Positions 18,500-29,559 are shown, counted from the first letter of the stretch. The stretch is DNA of 64,000 bases from Pseudomonas sp. MM213 (GCF_020423045.1 NZ_CP081943.1:4030001-4094000), one strand, 5' to 3'. Made by a program: numbers and translations. The notes: a model not told the origin generated them from the sequence alone.

Positions 18500-18623
18500 A
18501 GGCCGGAATGATCACCAAAGACCCAGCATACTCACGCAACCGTGAAACATTCGTTCCCCCCGATTTGGCCTGTCGCCCGAAGCTGCTTATCATGGCGCGC
18601 CCAAACGCTTTCAAGAGTTACTT

Positions 18624-19511
18624 ATGCGCCGCCTGCTCACCGGCTGTTTCGTTACCCTGCTGTTGTTGCTCAACACCTTGGTCCTGTTCGGGCCGCTGAT
18701 GGTGTTTGCCCTGCTCAAACTGGTCCTGCCCGGCCGCTTGCGTGATTACGCATCAGCGGCAGTGATGTGGATCGCCGAGACCTGGGCCGAGATCGACAAG
18801 CTGATCTTCCGTCTGTGCATCCCCACGCAATGGGACGTGCGGGGCGGCGATGACCTGCGGGTCGACACGTCGTACCTGGTGATCAGCAACCACCAATCCT
18901 GGGTGGACATTCCGGCACTGATCCAGACGCTCAACCGGCGAACGCCGTTCTTCAAGTTCTTCCTCAAGAAAGAACTGATCTGGGTGCCGTTCCTGGGCCT
19001 GGCGTGGTGGGCGCTGGATTACCCGTTCATGAAGCGTTACACCAAGGCGTTTCTGGAAAAGAACCCGACGCTTGCCGGCAAGGACCTGGAGATCACCAAA
19101 GCGGCGTGCGAACTGTACAAGCGCCAGCCGGTGACGGTGGTCAATTACCTGGAAGGCACCCGGTTCACGGCGGCGAAAAGCACTCAGCAGCAGTCACCGT
19201 TCACCCATTTGCTCAAGCCCAAGGCCGGCGGCGTGGCGTTTGTGCTGGCGGCAATGGGTGAACAGCTGGACGCCATTCTCGATGTGACGGTGGTGTATCC
19301 GCAGCAGAAGATTCCGGGGTTTGGGGATTTGATCAGCGGCAACGTGCCGAGGGTCATCATTGACATCAAGACCCGCGAACTCGACCCCGCGCTGTGGCAG
19401 GGCGATTACGAGAACGATCCGGTGTTTCGCGAAACGGTCCAGAACTGGGTCAACCAGCTCTGGATCGAGAAGGACCGGCGCATCGACGCCTTGCGCGCCG
19501 AGCGCCGCTGA
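18624..19511 (+). CDS. PlsC-type acyltransferase (YihG-like)
   Basis: This 295-residue protein has an N-terminal hydrophobic anchor (LLTGCFVTLLLLLNTLVLFGPLMVF). The glycerolipid-acyltransferase motifs follow: the HX4D catalytic pair in NHQSWVDI (about residues 93-100), the FFKFFLKKEL block and LEGTRFT (the EGTR motif, about residue 178). It should acylate lysophosphatidate or a related lipid at the inner membrane. E. coli YihG is the closest named relative in size and architecture. No operon partner is evident. Confidence 0.85.
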   Translation: MRRLLTGCFVTLLLLLNTLVLFGPLMVFALLKLVLPGRLRDYASAAVMWIAETWAEIDKLIFRLCIPTQWDVRGGDDLRVDTSYLVISNHQSWVDIPALIQTLNRRTPFFKFFLKKELIWVPFLGLAWWALDYPFMKRYTKAFLEKNPTLAGKDLEITKAACELYKRQPVTVVNYLEGTRFTAAKSTQQQSPFTHLLKPKAGGVAFVLAAMGEQLDAILDVTVVYPQQKIPGFGDLISGNVPRVIIDIKTRELDPALWQGDYENDPVFRETVQNWVNQLWIEKDRRIDALRAERR

Positions 19512-19512
19512 A

Positions 19513-20061
19513 TCAGGTGCCGGCGCCCCAGATCCCGCCCAGGTTCTGCAGCAGCGAACCGGCGACGCCCTGCTGACCGAGGTATTGCAGAATCAGCGGG
19601 GCAAACTGACCGATCATGCCGCTTTCCATGCCCAATGCGCTGAACGCATTGTTAAGGTCATTGGTGTCCTTGACGTTGCCCAAGACATTGTCCAGTCCGG
19701 CCACCTTGCCGGACGAACCGAGCAAACCGGCGATGGCACCCAGTTCACCGCCGCCGGACAGCATGTCGATGCCCGGTACGCTTTGGGCCAGTTCCGAATA
19801 GTCGGTTGAACTCAATTGATTCTTCGCCAGGCCGAGCATCGCTCCGGTACCGCCAAGCAATTGTTGTGGCGTCAGGTTCAACTCGCTGAGCGCACCCAGC
19901 AGATCGGCTGTTTCAGCAGTCGGCGCTGCCGCTGTGGTGGCGTTATCGTCCTTCATGCCGGAAATGGCACTGGCTGCATCGCTCAAGCTGAACTGCGCGA
20001 AGACCGGACTGGCCGCCAGAGTCATGAGCGATGCCAGTACAAAACCACGTGAAAACTTCAT
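19513..20061 (-). CDS. DUF2780-family secreted protein
   Basis: This 182-residue protein has a signal peptide cleaved near AQFSLSD (residues 1-25), a short Ala/Thr-rich linker and a DUF2780 (VcgC/VcgE-like) domain. The body is rich in Gly/Leu/Asn helices (LLGGTGAMLGLAKNQLS, GELGAIAGLLG). It is convergent with the acyltransferase gene, one base separating the stops. The start at MKFSRGFVLA was chosen because it begins a proper signal peptide. Function unknown; it is presumably periplasmic. Confidence 0.8.
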   Translation of the reverse strand: MKFSRGFVLASLMTLAASPVFAQFSLSDAASAISGMKDDNATTAAAPTAETADLLGALSELNLTPQQLLGGTGAMLGLAKNQLSSTDYSELAQSVPGIDMLSGGGELGAIAGLLGSSGKVAGLDNVLGNVKDTNDLNNAFSALGMESGMIGQFAPLILQYLGQQGVAGSLLQNLGGIWGAGT

Positions 20062-20202
20062 CCAGACATCCTCTTGCGCCATGAAAACCGCCCGGCAATG
20101 GGCGGGAAAACCTGCCGGTTTGACTCGGCTTCTGCCGGCATGTTCCTCAGCGCTACGCCCATTTTGAGCCCGTTCGTCACTGGACAGATGAATGGCTCAA
20201 AC

Positions 20203-20233
20203 AAAAACGGCGACCCGAGGGTCGCCGTTTTGC
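20203..20233 (-). terminator. Terminator of the glyA-sox-purU-fdhA operon
   Basis: A perfect 9-bp stem (ACGGCGACC / GGTCGCCGT) with CGAG-type loop lies directly after the fdhA stop and is flanked by A and T runs. It can serve as a terminator in either direction. Confidence 0.9.
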
Positions 20234-20246
20234 ATTGCGTGAAGCC

Positions 20247-21446
20247 TTATGCCGCGCTGAACAGTTTGTGTGGATCGATCACAAACTTCTTCGGCACGCC
20301 TGCATCGAACTCACCGTAGCCCTGAGGCGCTTGATCCAGGCTGATCACCTGAACGCCCACCACTTCGGCGATGTTGATGCGGTCCCACATGATCGCTTGC
20401 ATGAGCGCGCGGTTGTACTTCATCACCGGGGTCTGGCCGGTGTGGAAGCTGTGGGACTTGGCCCAGCCCAGACCGAAGCGAATGCTCAGGCTGCCCATTT
20501 TCGCGGCCGCGTCCACGGCACCCGGATCTTCGGTGACGTACAGGCCTGGGATACCGATTTTGCCGGCAACCCGAACCACGCCCATCAACGAGTTGAGCAC
20601 AGTGGCCGGAGCCTCGTGCTTCACGCCGTCATGGCCGTGACCGCGCGCTTCGAAGCCCACGGCGTCGATGGCGCAATCCACTTCTGGCTCGCCCAGCAAT
20701 GCGGCGATTTGTTCGTGCAGTGGGGTGTCCAGGGACAGGTCGGCAATTTCAAAGCCCTGCGCCTTGGCGTGCGCCAGGCGAACGGTGTTGACGTCACCGA
20801 CGATGACCACTGCCGCACCCAGCAGGCGAGCGGAAGCGGCAGCCGCCAGACCAACCGGACCGGCACCGGCGATGTACACCGTGCTGCCTGGGCCAACGCC
20901 AGCAGTCACTGCGCCGTGGTAACCGGTCGGCAGGATGTCGGAGAGGCAGGTCAGGTCGCGGATTTTTTCCATCGCGCGATCGCGATCAGGCAGTTTCAGC
21001 AGGTTGAAGTCGGCGTACGGCACCATTGCGTACTCAGCCTGGCCGCCAGTCCAGTCGCCCATGTCGACGTAACCGTAAGCACCGCCCGGACGCGCCGGGT
21101 TAACGCTCAGGCAGACGCCGGTGTGCATTTCCTTGCAGGAACGGCAGCGCCCGCAAGCCACGTTGAACGGAACGGACACCAGGTCGCCGATTTGCAGGTT
21201 CTCGACGTCGCTGCCCTTCTCGATCACTTCACCGGTGATTTCGTGACCCAGTACCAGACCGGTTTGTGCAGTGGTACGACCGCGCACCATGTGCTGGTCG
21301 GAACCACAGATGTTGGTGGAAACCACGCGCAGGATAACGGCGTGGTTGATCTTCCTGCCACGCGGGTCCTGCATTTTCGGATAGTCGATTTTCTGTACTT
21401 CGACCTTGCCAGCGCCGAGATACACCACACCACGATTGCCAGACAT
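20247..21446 (-). CDS. fdhA: Glutathione-independent formaldehyde dehydrogenase
   Basis: This 399-residue zinc-dependent NAD+ alcohol-dehydrogenase-family enzyme oxidises formaldehyde to formate without glutathione. Catalytic zinc ligands C47 and H68-E69 (NICGSDQH, VLGHEITG) and the structural-zinc cysteines C98, C101, C104 and C112 are visible; the NAD-binding stretch is VYIAGAGPVGLAAAASA. It is the last gene of the sarcosine-oxidation operon, where it disposes of formaldehyde released by N-demethylation. A REP doublet separates it from purU and a terminator follows. Confidence 0.96.
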   Translation of the reverse strand: MSGNRGVVYLGAGKVEVQKIDYPKMQDPRGRKINHAVILRVVSTNICGSDQHMVRGRTTAQTGLVLGHEITGEVIEKGSDVENLQIGDLVSVPFNVACGRCRSCKEMHTGVCLSVNPARPGGAYGYVDMGDWTGGQAEYAMVPYADFNLLKLPDRDRAMEKIRDLTCLSDILPTGYHGAVTAGVGPGSTVYIAGAGPVGLAAAASARLLGAAVVIVGDVNTVRLAHAKAQGFEIADLSLDTPLHEQIAALLGEPEVDCAIDAVGFEARGHGHDGVKHEAPATVLNSLMGVVRVAGKIGIPGLYVTEDPGAVDAAAKMGSLSIRFGLGWAKSHSFHTGQTPVMKYNRALMQAIMWDRINIAEVVGVQVISLDQAPQGYGEFDAGVPKKFVIDPHKLFSAA

Positions 21447-21553
21447 GCTTTCACCTCGCTGTTGTTTTTATGTAATAGCCGCGTCGCCCAGGATCGGCGG
21501 CGCGTTGATTGCTCGGGTTATTGCCTGTGTGTCTTGTGTTGTTTGTTATGGCC

Positions 21554-21627
21554 TCATCGCCGGCAAGCCTCGCTCCTACAGGTGATCGAGTTGCCCTTGT
21601 AGGAGCGAGGCTTGCCCGCGAAGGCGA
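21554..21627. repeat. REP doublet between fdhA and purU
   Basis: Short doublet within the operon; one arm is a variant (CATCGCCGGCAAGCCTCGCTC). It reaches almost to the purU stop. Confidence 0.88.
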
Positions 21628-21628
21628 T

Positions 21629-22486
21629 CTAAAGAACGACGGTGCGATTGGCGTTGAGGAACACCCGTCGCTCAATGTGATAACCAACCGCCCGCGCCAA
21701 CGTCAGCCCCTCGATATCGCGCCCTTTGGCGATCAAATCTTCCGGGTAATGACTGTGGTCCACCACCTCCACGCCCTGGGCGATGATCGGGCCTTCGTCC
21801 AGGTCGTTGTTGATGTAATGCGCCGTGGCGCCGACCAGTTTCACGCCCTTGTTATAGGCCTGGTGATACGGCTTGGCGCCTTTGAAACCGGGCAGCAGGG
21901 AGTGGTGAATATTGATCGCCTTGCCATCGAGTTTGCGGCACAGCTCCGGCGACAACACCTGCATGTAGCGCGCAAGGATCACCAGCTCGGCACCGGATTC
22001 TTCGATCACCTGCAACACCTGGCGCTCTTGCGACGGTTTGTCGTTCGGGTCGAGCGGGAAGTGGTAATACGGAATCTGGTGCCAGTCGGCCAACGGCTTG
22101 AGGTCCGGGTGGTTGGAAACCACGGCGGCGACGTCCATCGACAACTGGCCGATGCGTTGGCGGTAGAGCAAATCGTTGAGGCAGTGATCGGCCTTGGAGA
22201 CCATGATCACCACTTTCGGGCGGTGATGCGGCGGGGTCAGCTCGAAGATCATGCCGAACGCCTGGCCACGCTCTTCCAGCCCTGCGCGGAAGGCTTGTTC
22301 GTCGAAGCCGTCAGGCTGACGGAATTCCACGCGAATGAAGAAACGACCCGAGAGCCGGTCATCGAACGAATGGTGCTCGGTGACGTAGCAGCCCTGCTCG
22401 AACAGAAAGCGGGTCACCGCGTCCACGGTGCCGAGGACGCTTGGGCAGTCGGCGGTCAGAATCCATGTGTCTGGGGCGCGGCTCAT
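21629..22486 (-). CDS. purU: Formyltetrahydrofolate deformylase
   Basis: This 285-residue enzyme hydrolyses 10-formyl-THF to THF and formate. An N-terminal ACT domain (TADCPSVLGTVDAVTRFLFEQ) is followed by a formyltransferase-like catalytic domain with VSNHPDL, the HYFPLD-like block YYHFPLD and NIHHSLLPGFKGAKPYHQAY, which carries the catalytic His. The ATG at 22486 (MSRAPDTW) gives the standard length. In the sox operon it regenerates free THF from the C1 units produced by sarcosine oxidase. REP doublets lie on both sides. Confidence 0.95.
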   Translation of the reverse strand: MSRAPDTWILTADCPSVLGTVDAVTRFLFEQGCYVTEHHSFDDRLSGRFFIRVEFRQPDGFDEQAFRAGLEERGQAFGMIFELTPPHHRPKVVIMVSKADHCLNDLLYRQRIGQLSMDVAAVVSNHPDLKPLADWHQIPYYHFPLDPNDKPSQERQVLQVIEESGAELVILARYMQVLSPELCRKLDGKAINIHHSLLPGFKGAKPYHQAYNKGVKLVGATAHYINNDLDEGPIIAQGVEVVDHSHYPEDLIAKGRDIEGLTLARAVGYHIERRVFLNANRTVVL

Positions 22487-22527
22487 AGTGCGGTGACTCC
22501 TGTTGTTATGGGCAACCGCTGCGCGGT

Positions 22528-22612
22528 TGATCGCCAGCAAGCCGGCTCCTACATTTGGAATGCATCTCCCTGTAGGAGAGAGCGGGCGGCGTTCCGACTT
22601 GCCCGCGAAGGC
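22528..22612. repeat. Interrupted REP doublet between purU and soxG
   Basis: The left arm is GATCGCCAGCAAGCCGGCTCC. The right arm is broken: GTAGGAGAGAGCGGGCGG is joined to a GACTTGCCCGCGAAGG end by about 12 extra bases, so the usual palindrome is damaged. Confidence 0.7.
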
Positions 22613-22616
22613 AATC

Positions 22617-23249
22617 TCAGGCCTGAACGCTAAGCCCGTACTCGGCCGCCGCATCCTGCAACCACAACCACCAGTAATCCGAGAAGCTGCGACGGATCAG
22701 CAGTTCCCAGGTGTCTTCGGCGGTGTGGCGGATCACCAGTTGCGACTTGGCAAACACGGTGCCGACAGCCTTGCCGACCGGGAAGCTGTTGGGGTGTACG
22801 TCGTAGCTGGTGGACTTCATCAGCACCTGGCGCACGTTCGGACCGCTCAGTTCGAGGATCTGCTGGCCACCGCTGACGTTGACGATCTGGATGTGCAGGT
22901 CACCCAGCGCTTCACGGAGCTTTTTCTCGGCGGCAAATTCTTCGCCGGTCGGCACGATCAGCAAATACTCATCCGGCCCCATCCATTGCAGGCTGGTTTC
23001 GCCCTTGACGATCACGGTCAGCGCGCTCGGCAATTCGATGCCCAGGGCCTTGTGCACGCCAGCGGCGAACGCGGCATCGTGGCCATCGCCACGGATGGTC
23101 AGGTGGCCGAGGAGTTTTTTCTCACGCACGATCACGCCGGCGTTTTTGCGACCCTTGCCGACCAGGCTGGCGAGGTCGGCATGATGCAGCGACGACTCGG
23201 CCTTGGCCCCGGTGGTTGGGCGTTGTTGGTAAACATTGGCTGCGGTCAT
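22617..23249 (-). CDS. soxG: Sarcosine oxidase subunit gamma
   Basis: The product has 210 residues, a GcvT-like fold related to the C-terminal half of SoxA. It is part of the heterotetrameric sarcosine oxidase that converts sarcosine, O2 and THF to glycine, H2O2 and 5,10-methylene-THF. Typical segments are MGPDEYLLIVP, QILELSGPNVRQVLMKSTSYDVHPNSF in part, and VIRHTAEDTWELLIRRSF. The ATG at 23249 (MTAANVYQQRP) was chosen by family length. A REP doublet separates it from soxA. Confidence 0.94.
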   Translation of the reverse strand: MTAANVYQQRPTTGAKAESSLHHADLASLVGKGRKNAGVIVREKKLLGHLTIRGDGHDAAFAAGVHKALGIELPSALTVIVKGETSLQWMGPDEYLLIVPTGEEFAAEKKLREALGDLHIQIVNVSGGQQILELSGPNVRQVLMKSTSYDVHPNSFPVGKAVGTVFAKSQLVIRHTAEDTWELLIRRSFSDYWWLWLQDAAAEYGLSVQA

Positions 23250-23281
23250 AAAGCACCTGTTCCTGAAGTTCTTGCATCTCA

Positions 23282-23376
23282 CCTGTGGGAGCGAGGCTTG
23301 CCCGCGAAGGCATCGACTCGGTTTTACTGAGGCACCGCGTCATCGTTCTTCGCGGGCAAGCCTCGCTCCTACAGGG
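23282..23376. repeat. REP doublet between soxG and soxA
   Basis: Inverted GAGGCTTGCCCGCGAAGG arms, ending about 10 bp before the soxA stop. Confidence 0.9.
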
Positions 23377-23385
23377 GCTGTGGTG

Positions 23386-26300
23386 TCAGATGTTCTGGCG
23401 ATCGCCTTTCGGATCGAAGAACACCGAAGAAACGATTTCCGCCTCGATCACGCTGCCGTCGGCCAGCGGTGCGAATACGCGCTCGCCGATCCGTTTCAAG
23501 CCGCCCTTGACCACGCCCATGGCAAACGAATAGCCGAGGGAGTTGTGCAGGTAGCTGGAGGTGACGTGACCGACCATCGTCATCGGGATCGTCTGCTTGG
23601 TGTTGAACACCAGTTGCGCACCTTCCGGCAGCCATTTGGTCGGATCGATCGGCTTCAGGCCCACCAGTTGTTTACGTTGATCACGCACGCAGTCTTCGCG
23701 ATTCATGCCACGCCAGCCGATCCACGAGAACGGTTTGGTGCGACCGACACACCAGCCCATGTTCAGGTCGTCCGGGGTCATCGAGCTGTCAGTGTCCTGA
23801 CCGACGATGATGAAGCCCTTCTCCGCACGCAGGATGTGCATGGTTTCGGTGCCGTACGGCGTGAGGTTGTACTGCTTGCCGGCCTCGGCGATTTTTTCGA
23901 GCACGCCCATGGCGTAGTCGGCTTGCACGTTGACTTCGTACGACAGCTCACCGGTAAACGAGATCCGGAACACCCGCGCCGGTACACCGCCGACCAGACC
24001 TTCTTTCCAGGTCATGAACGGGAAGGCTTCGTTGCTCAGGTCGATGTCGGTGACTTCGCTGAGCAGCTTGCGGCTGTTCGGCCCGGACAGGGTCATGGTT
24101 GCCCAGTGATCCGTCACGGAAGTGAAGTACACCTTCAGCTCTGGCCATTCGGTCTGTGAGTAGATTTCCAGCCATTGCAGCACGCGTGCAGCGCCGCCGG
24201 TGGTGGTGGTCATCACGAAGTGGTTGTCGGCGAGGCAAGCGGTGACGCCGTCGTCGAAGACCATGCCGTCTTCTTTGCACATCAGGCCATAACGCGCCTT
24301 GCCCACGTCGAGCTTGGTCCAGGCGTTGGTGTAGACGCGGTTGAGGAACTCACGCGCATCCGGGCCTTGAATGTCGATCTTGCCGAGGGTCGACGCATCC
24401 AGCAGGCCGACGCTGTCGCGCACGGCTTTGCATTCGCGTTTCACGGCGGCGTGAATGTCTTCACCGTTTTTCGGGAAGTACCAAGGACGTTTCCACTGAC
24501 CGACGTCTTCGAATTCAGCGCCATTCTTCACGTGCCAGTGATGCAGCGCAGTGAAGCGTACAGGTTCGAAGATGTGCCCACAGTGACGGCCGGCCACGGC
24601 GCCGAAAGTCACCGGCGTGTAGTTCGGACGGAACATGGTGGTGCCCATCTGCGGGATGGTCACGTTCAGCGAACGGGCGGCAATGGCCAGGCCGTTGACG
24701 TTGCCGAGCTTGCCCTGGTCAGTGCCGAAGCCCAGTGCGGTGTAGCGTTTGACGTGCTCGACCGACTCGAAGCCCTCGCGGGTCGCCAGTTCAATGGCGG
24801 CGGCGGTGACGTCGTTTTGCAGGTCGACGAATTGCTTCGGCGCACGTGCGGTGTTCTTTTCGTGCGGCACCTGGAACAGCGCCAACGTAGGCTCTTCCAG
24901 GCGGCTCAGGGCTTTCGGCAAGGAGCCTTCGACCACACTGAAACCGGCTTCGCTGGCTGCGCGAGCGCCGCCTTCAAAACCGTCGGCCAGCGAATCGCCG
25001 AGGCCGTAGACGCCGTTGATGCCACCGACGCACACGCGTTTCTGCGGTGCTTCGCCCGGTACAAAACCGAGGATGTCTTCACGCCAGATTGGCTTGCCAC
25101 CCAAGTGCGAAGCCAGGTGAACCACCGGGCTGTAACCGCCGGAACTGGCAACCAGGTCGCATTCGAGCCACTCGCCAGGACTGGTCACGGCGTGGGCTTT
25201 GACGTCGATCGCTGCAACGCGAGCGGCGGTCACGTGCTTGCTGCCACGGGCCTCGATCACGGCGCTGCCGGTCAGGATGCGAATGCCTTTGGCGCGGGCT
25301 TCTTCAACCAGTGCACCACGCGGATTGCTGCGGGCGTCGGCGATGGCCACCACTTGCAGGCTGGCGTCGAGCCAATCCAGGGCAACGCGGTAGGCGTGAT
25401 CGTTGTTGGTCGACAGCACCAGTTTTTTACCCGGTGCCACGCCGTAGCGACGGACGTAAGTCGACACAGCGCCGGCGAGCATGTTGCCCGGCACGTCGTT
25501 GTTGCCGTAGACCAGTGGACGCTCGTGAGCGCCGGTCGCCAGCACCACACGCTTGGCGCGAACCCGGTGGATGCGTTGACGCACCTGGCCAATCGGTGCG
25601 CGGTCGCCGAGGTGATCGGTCAGGCGCTCGTGAATGGTCAGGAAGTTATGGTCGTGGTAGCCGTTGACCGTGGCGCGCGGCAACAGCAGCACGTCCGGGG
25701 TGTTCTTCAGTTCGTCGAGGACGCTGGCGACCCATTCCACGGCAGGCTTGCCGTCGAGGCTTTCGCGGGAGTCGAGCAGGCTGCCGCCGAACTCTTCCTG
25801 CTCATCGGCCAGAATGACGCGAGCACCGCTGCGAGCGGCTGCCAAAGCAGCGGCCAGGCCAGCCGGGCCACCACCGACGATCAGCACGTCGCAGTGCTGG
25901 TTCATGTAGTCGTAGGTGTCCGGATCGTTCTCGGTCGGCGAGCGGCCAAGACCGGCAGCCTTACGAATGTACTTCTCGTAAGTCATCCAGAACGATTGCG
26001 GGTACATGAAGGTTTTGTAGTAGAAGCCCGGTGGCATCAGCTTGCCGCCGACCTTGCCGAGAATCCCCATCATGTCGTTGTTCACGCTCGGCCAGCCGTT
26101 GGTGCTGGTGGCGACCAGGCCCTGGTACAGCGCTTGTTGCGTGGCGCGTACGTTCGGGATTTGCGTGGCTTCGGTCGCGCCGATCTGCAGCACGGCGTTC
26201 GGCTCTTCGGCACCGGCGGCGAAGATGCCGCGCGGACGGGAATACTTGAAGCTGCGACCGATGATGTCGACGCCGTTGGCCAGCAGTGCAGCGGCCAGGG

Positions 26301-26403
26301 AATCGCCTTCAAAGCCTTTGTAGGTCTGGCCGTTGAAGGTGAAGCTCAGCACTTTGTTGCGGTCGATCCGTCCGCCGTTGGACAGGCGATTGATCTGGCT
26401 CAT
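23386..26403 (-). CDS. soxA: Sarcosine oxidase subunit alpha
   Basis: This 1005-residue subunit has an N-terminal 2Fe-2S-ferredoxin-like fold without the cluster, a NAD-binding dinucleotide fold near residue 175 (DVLIVGGGPAGLAAALAA), and a C-terminal GcvT/aminomethyltransferase domain (about 620-1000) that transfers the formaldehyde unit to THF. Full length matches heterotetrameric sarcosine oxidases. The start overlaps the soxD stop by four bases. It is the largest gene of the glyA-soxBDAG-purU-fdhA operon, which follows DgcAB in glycine betaine catabolism. Confidence 0.96.
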   Translation of the reverse strand: MSQINRLSNGGRIDRNKVLSFTFNGQTYKGFEGDSLAAALLANGVDIIGRSFKYSRPRGIFAAGAEEPNAVLQIGATEATQIPNVRATQQALYQGLVATSTNGWPSVNNDMMGILGKVGGKLMPPGFYYKTFMYPQSFWMTYEKYIRKAAGLGRSPTENDPDTYDYMNQHCDVLIVGGGPAGLAAALAAARSGARVILADEQEEFGGSLLDSRESLDGKPAVEWVASVLDELKNTPDVLLLPRATVNGYHDHNFLTIHERLTDHLGDRAPIGQVRQRIHRVRAKRVVLATGAHERPLVYGNNDVPGNMLAGAVSTYVRRYGVAPGKKLVLSTNNDHAYRVALDWLDASLQVVAIADARSNPRGALVEEARAKGIRILTGSAVIEARGSKHVTAARVAAIDVKAHAVTSPGEWLECDLVASSGGYSPVVHLASHLGGKPIWREDILGFVPGEAPQKRVCVGGINGVYGLGDSLADGFEGGARAASEAGFSVVEGSLPKALSRLEEPTLALFQVPHEKNTARAPKQFVDLQNDVTAAAIELATREGFESVEHVKRYTALGFGTDQGKLGNVNGLAIAARSLNVTIPQMGTTMFRPNYTPVTFGAVAGRHCGHIFEPVRFTALHHWHVKNGAEFEDVGQWKRPWYFPKNGEDIHAAVKRECKAVRDSVGLLDASTLGKIDIQGPDAREFLNRVYTNAWTKLDVGKARYGLMCKEDGMVFDDGVTACLADNHFVMTTTTGGAARVLQWLEIYSQTEWPELKVYFTSVTDHWATMTLSGPNSRKLLSEVTDIDLSNEAFPFMTWKEGLVGGVPARVFRISFTGELSYEVNVQADYAMGVLEKIAEAGKQYNLTPYGTETMHILRAEKGFIIVGQDTDSSMTPDDLNMGWCVGRTKPFSWIGWRGMNREDCVRDQRKQLVGLKPIDPTKWLPEGAQLVFNTKQTIPMTMVGHVTSSYLHNSLGYSFAMGVVKGGLKRIGERVFAPLADGSVIEAEIVSSVFFDPKGDRQNI

Positions 26404-26729
26404 ACCTTCTCTCCCAGAGCCGTCGTAGCCGCTTTCGAGCTATCGGTCTTGTCGGTGAATTGTGGCTTGGTGCCGATCTTGTAAGTCTCGAGAATCTCGT
26501 AGGTCACGGTGTCGCGGGTGACGTTGAAGTACTGACGGCAACCGGCAACGTGATCCCACAGTTCGTGGTGCAGGCCGCGAGGGTTATCGCGGAAGAACAT
26601 GTAGTCGCCCCACTCCTCGTCGGTGCAGGTGTTCGGATCCAGTGGACGCGGGATGTGCGCCTGGCCGGATGCGTGGAATTCCTCTTCAGAGCGCAGCTCG
26701 CCGCAGTGAGGACAGAAGATATGCAACAT
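26400..26729 (-). CDS. soxD: Sarcosine oxidase subunit delta
   Basis: The product has 109 residues and begins MLHIFCPHCGELRSEEEFH. The C6/C9 pair with later Cys residues forms the zinc site of the delta subunit. The family motif EEWGDYMFFRDNPRG and the H-x-x-GCRQYFNVTRDT block are present. It is the smallest structural subunit of sarcosine oxidase, lies 14 bp after soxB and overlaps soxA by four bases. Confidence 0.95.
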   Translation of the reverse strand: MLHIFCPHCGELRSEEEFHASGQAHIPRPLDPNTCTDEEWGDYMFFRDNPRGLHHELWDHVAGCRQYFNVTRDTVTYEILETYKIGTKPQFTDKTDSSKAATTALGEKV

Positions 26730-26743
26730 GGGGATTTCTCCTG

Positions 26744-27994
26744 TTAGTGGGCAACCGCAGCAGCGCCGTGTTCATCGATCAACGCACCGTTGTGGAAACG
26801 GTCGATGGAGAAAGGTGCGGCCAATGGGTGCATTTCACCCTTGGCCAGGCTCGCGGCAAACACGTTGCCCGAACCAGGTGTTGCCTTGAAGCCACCGGTG
26901 CCCCAACCGCAGTTGAAGAACATGTTCGGGACCGGGGTTTTCGAGATGATCGGGCAGGCATCCGGCGTGGTGTCGACGATGCCGCCCCACTGCCGGTTCA
27001 TGCGTACGCGGGACAAGACCGGGAACATCTCGACGATGGCCTGGATGGTGTGCTCGATCACCGGGTACGAACCACGCTGGCCGTAGCCGTTGTAGCCGTC
27101 GATACCGGCGCCGATCACCAGGTCGCCCTTGTCGGACTGGCTGATGTAACCGTGTACGGCGTTGGACATGATCACGCTGTCGATAATCGGCTTGATCGGC
27201 TCGGACACCAACGCTTGCAGCGGGTGGGATTCGATCGGCAGACGGAAACCGGCGAGTTTGGCCATGTGCCCGGAGTTGCCGGCCGTGACCACGCCGACGC
27301 GCTTGGCGCCGATGAAGCCCTTGTTGGTTTCAACGCCGATGCACACACCGTTTTCCTTGCGGAAACCGATCACTTCGGTCTGCTGGATCAGGTCCACGCC
27401 GAGTGCGTCAGCGGCACGGGCAAAGCCCCATGCCACGGCATCGTGACGGGCGACGCCGCCGCGACGCTGGACGGTAGCGCCCATCACCGGGTAGCGAGTG
27501 TTCTTGGAGCAGTCGAGGTACGGAATCTCGTCCGCTACTTGCTTGGCATCGAGCAGCTCGCCGTCCACGCCGTTGAGGCGGTTGGCACTGACCCGACGCT
27601 CGGAATCACGAATGTCCTGCAGGGTGTGGCACAGATTGTAGACGCCGCGCTGGGAGAACATCACGTTGTAGTTCAGGTCCTGGGACAGGCCTTCCCACAG
27701 TTTCATCGCGTGTTCGTACAGGTGCGCCGACTCGTCCCACAGGTAGTTCGAGCGAACGATGGTGGTGTTGCGCGCGGTGTTACCGCCGCCCAGCCAGCCT
27801 TTTTCGACCACGGCCACGTTGGTGATGCCGTGTTCCTTGGCCAGGTAGTAAGCCGTGGCGAGACCATGTCCGCCACCGCCGACGATGACCACGTCATAGA
27901 CCTTTTTAGGGGTCGGCGTGCGCCACATTTTCTGCCAGTTTTCATGATGGCTGAGGGAGTGTTTGAAGAGGCCGAAGCCCGAGTAGCGTTGCAT
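26744..27994 (-). CDS. soxB: Sarcosine oxidase subunit beta
   Basis: This 416-residue FAD-containing subunit is where sarcosine is dehydrogenated. The FAD Rossmann motif [22 protein letters not shown] is at about residues 36-57 and the FMN/FAD-linked region includes [14 protein letters not shown]. The start at [10 protein letters not shown] (27994) follows family practice; an ATG two codons upstream (28000) is also possible. One GGAG Shine-Dalgarno could serve both, with 4- or 9-nt spacing. It follows glyA by 24 bp in the operon. Confidence 0.95.
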   Translation of the reverse strand: MQRYSGFGLFKHSLSHHENWQKMWRTPTPKKVYDVVIVGGGGHGLATAYYLAKEHGITNVAVVEKGWLGGGNTARNTTIVRSNYLWDESAHLYEHAMKLWEGLSQDLNYNVMFSQRGVYNLCHTLQDIRDSERRVSANRLNGVDGELLDAKQVADEIPYLDCSKNTRYPVMGATVQRRGGVARHDAVAWGFARAADALGVDLIQQTEVIGFRKENGVCIGVETNKGFIGAKRVGVVTAGNSGHMAKLAGFRLPIESHPLQALVSEPIKPIIDSVIMSNAVHGYISQSDKGDLVIGAGIDGYNGYGQRGSYPVIEHTIQAIVEMFPVLSRVRMNRQWGGIVDTTPDACPIISKTPVPNMFFNCGWGTGGFKATPGSGNVFAASLAKGEMHPLAAPFSIDRFHNGALIDEHGAAAVAH

Positions 27995-28017
27995 AGTCAT
28001 TTACTCCAAAACCGCGC

Positions 28018-29271
<1,254 letters not shown>

Positions 29272-29458
29272 CGCGTCTCTCCCAGCGGCATCTGTGCGCC
29301 ATTCGTCTCGGTAAGGCACGGCGTTTCGGCAGTGCCCTTTGATAGCGATGGTATGACCGGCGCAGACAGGTCAAATGCCTACGGACGCCACGCAAAGGTG
29401 CGTTTACGACATAGACCGAAATGGCTGAACGAACACGATCCTTGAACCAGTAGATATC
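29272..29458 (-). promoter_or_regulatory. Promoter region of the glyA-sox operon
   Basis: Non-coding DNA upstream of glyA. A TACGACATAGACCG segment near 29405 partly resembles the TGCGACA motif found near other genes of this pathway. I could not identify a convincing -10/-35 pair or a clear direct repeat. Confidence 0.35.
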
Positions 29459-29558
29459 CCTGTGGGAGTGAGACCGGCTTGCCGGCGATAGCGGTGGGTC
29501 AGGCAACATCGATGCTGGCTGTGACGGCCTCATCGCGAGCAGGCTCGCTCCCACAGGG
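29459..29558. repeat. REP doublet between traX-like gene and glyA promoter
   Basis: Mixed arms: a GTGGGAGTGAGACCGGCTTGC arm and a CGCGAGCAGGCTCGCTCCCAC arm. Confidence 0.85.
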
Positions 29559-29559
29559 G

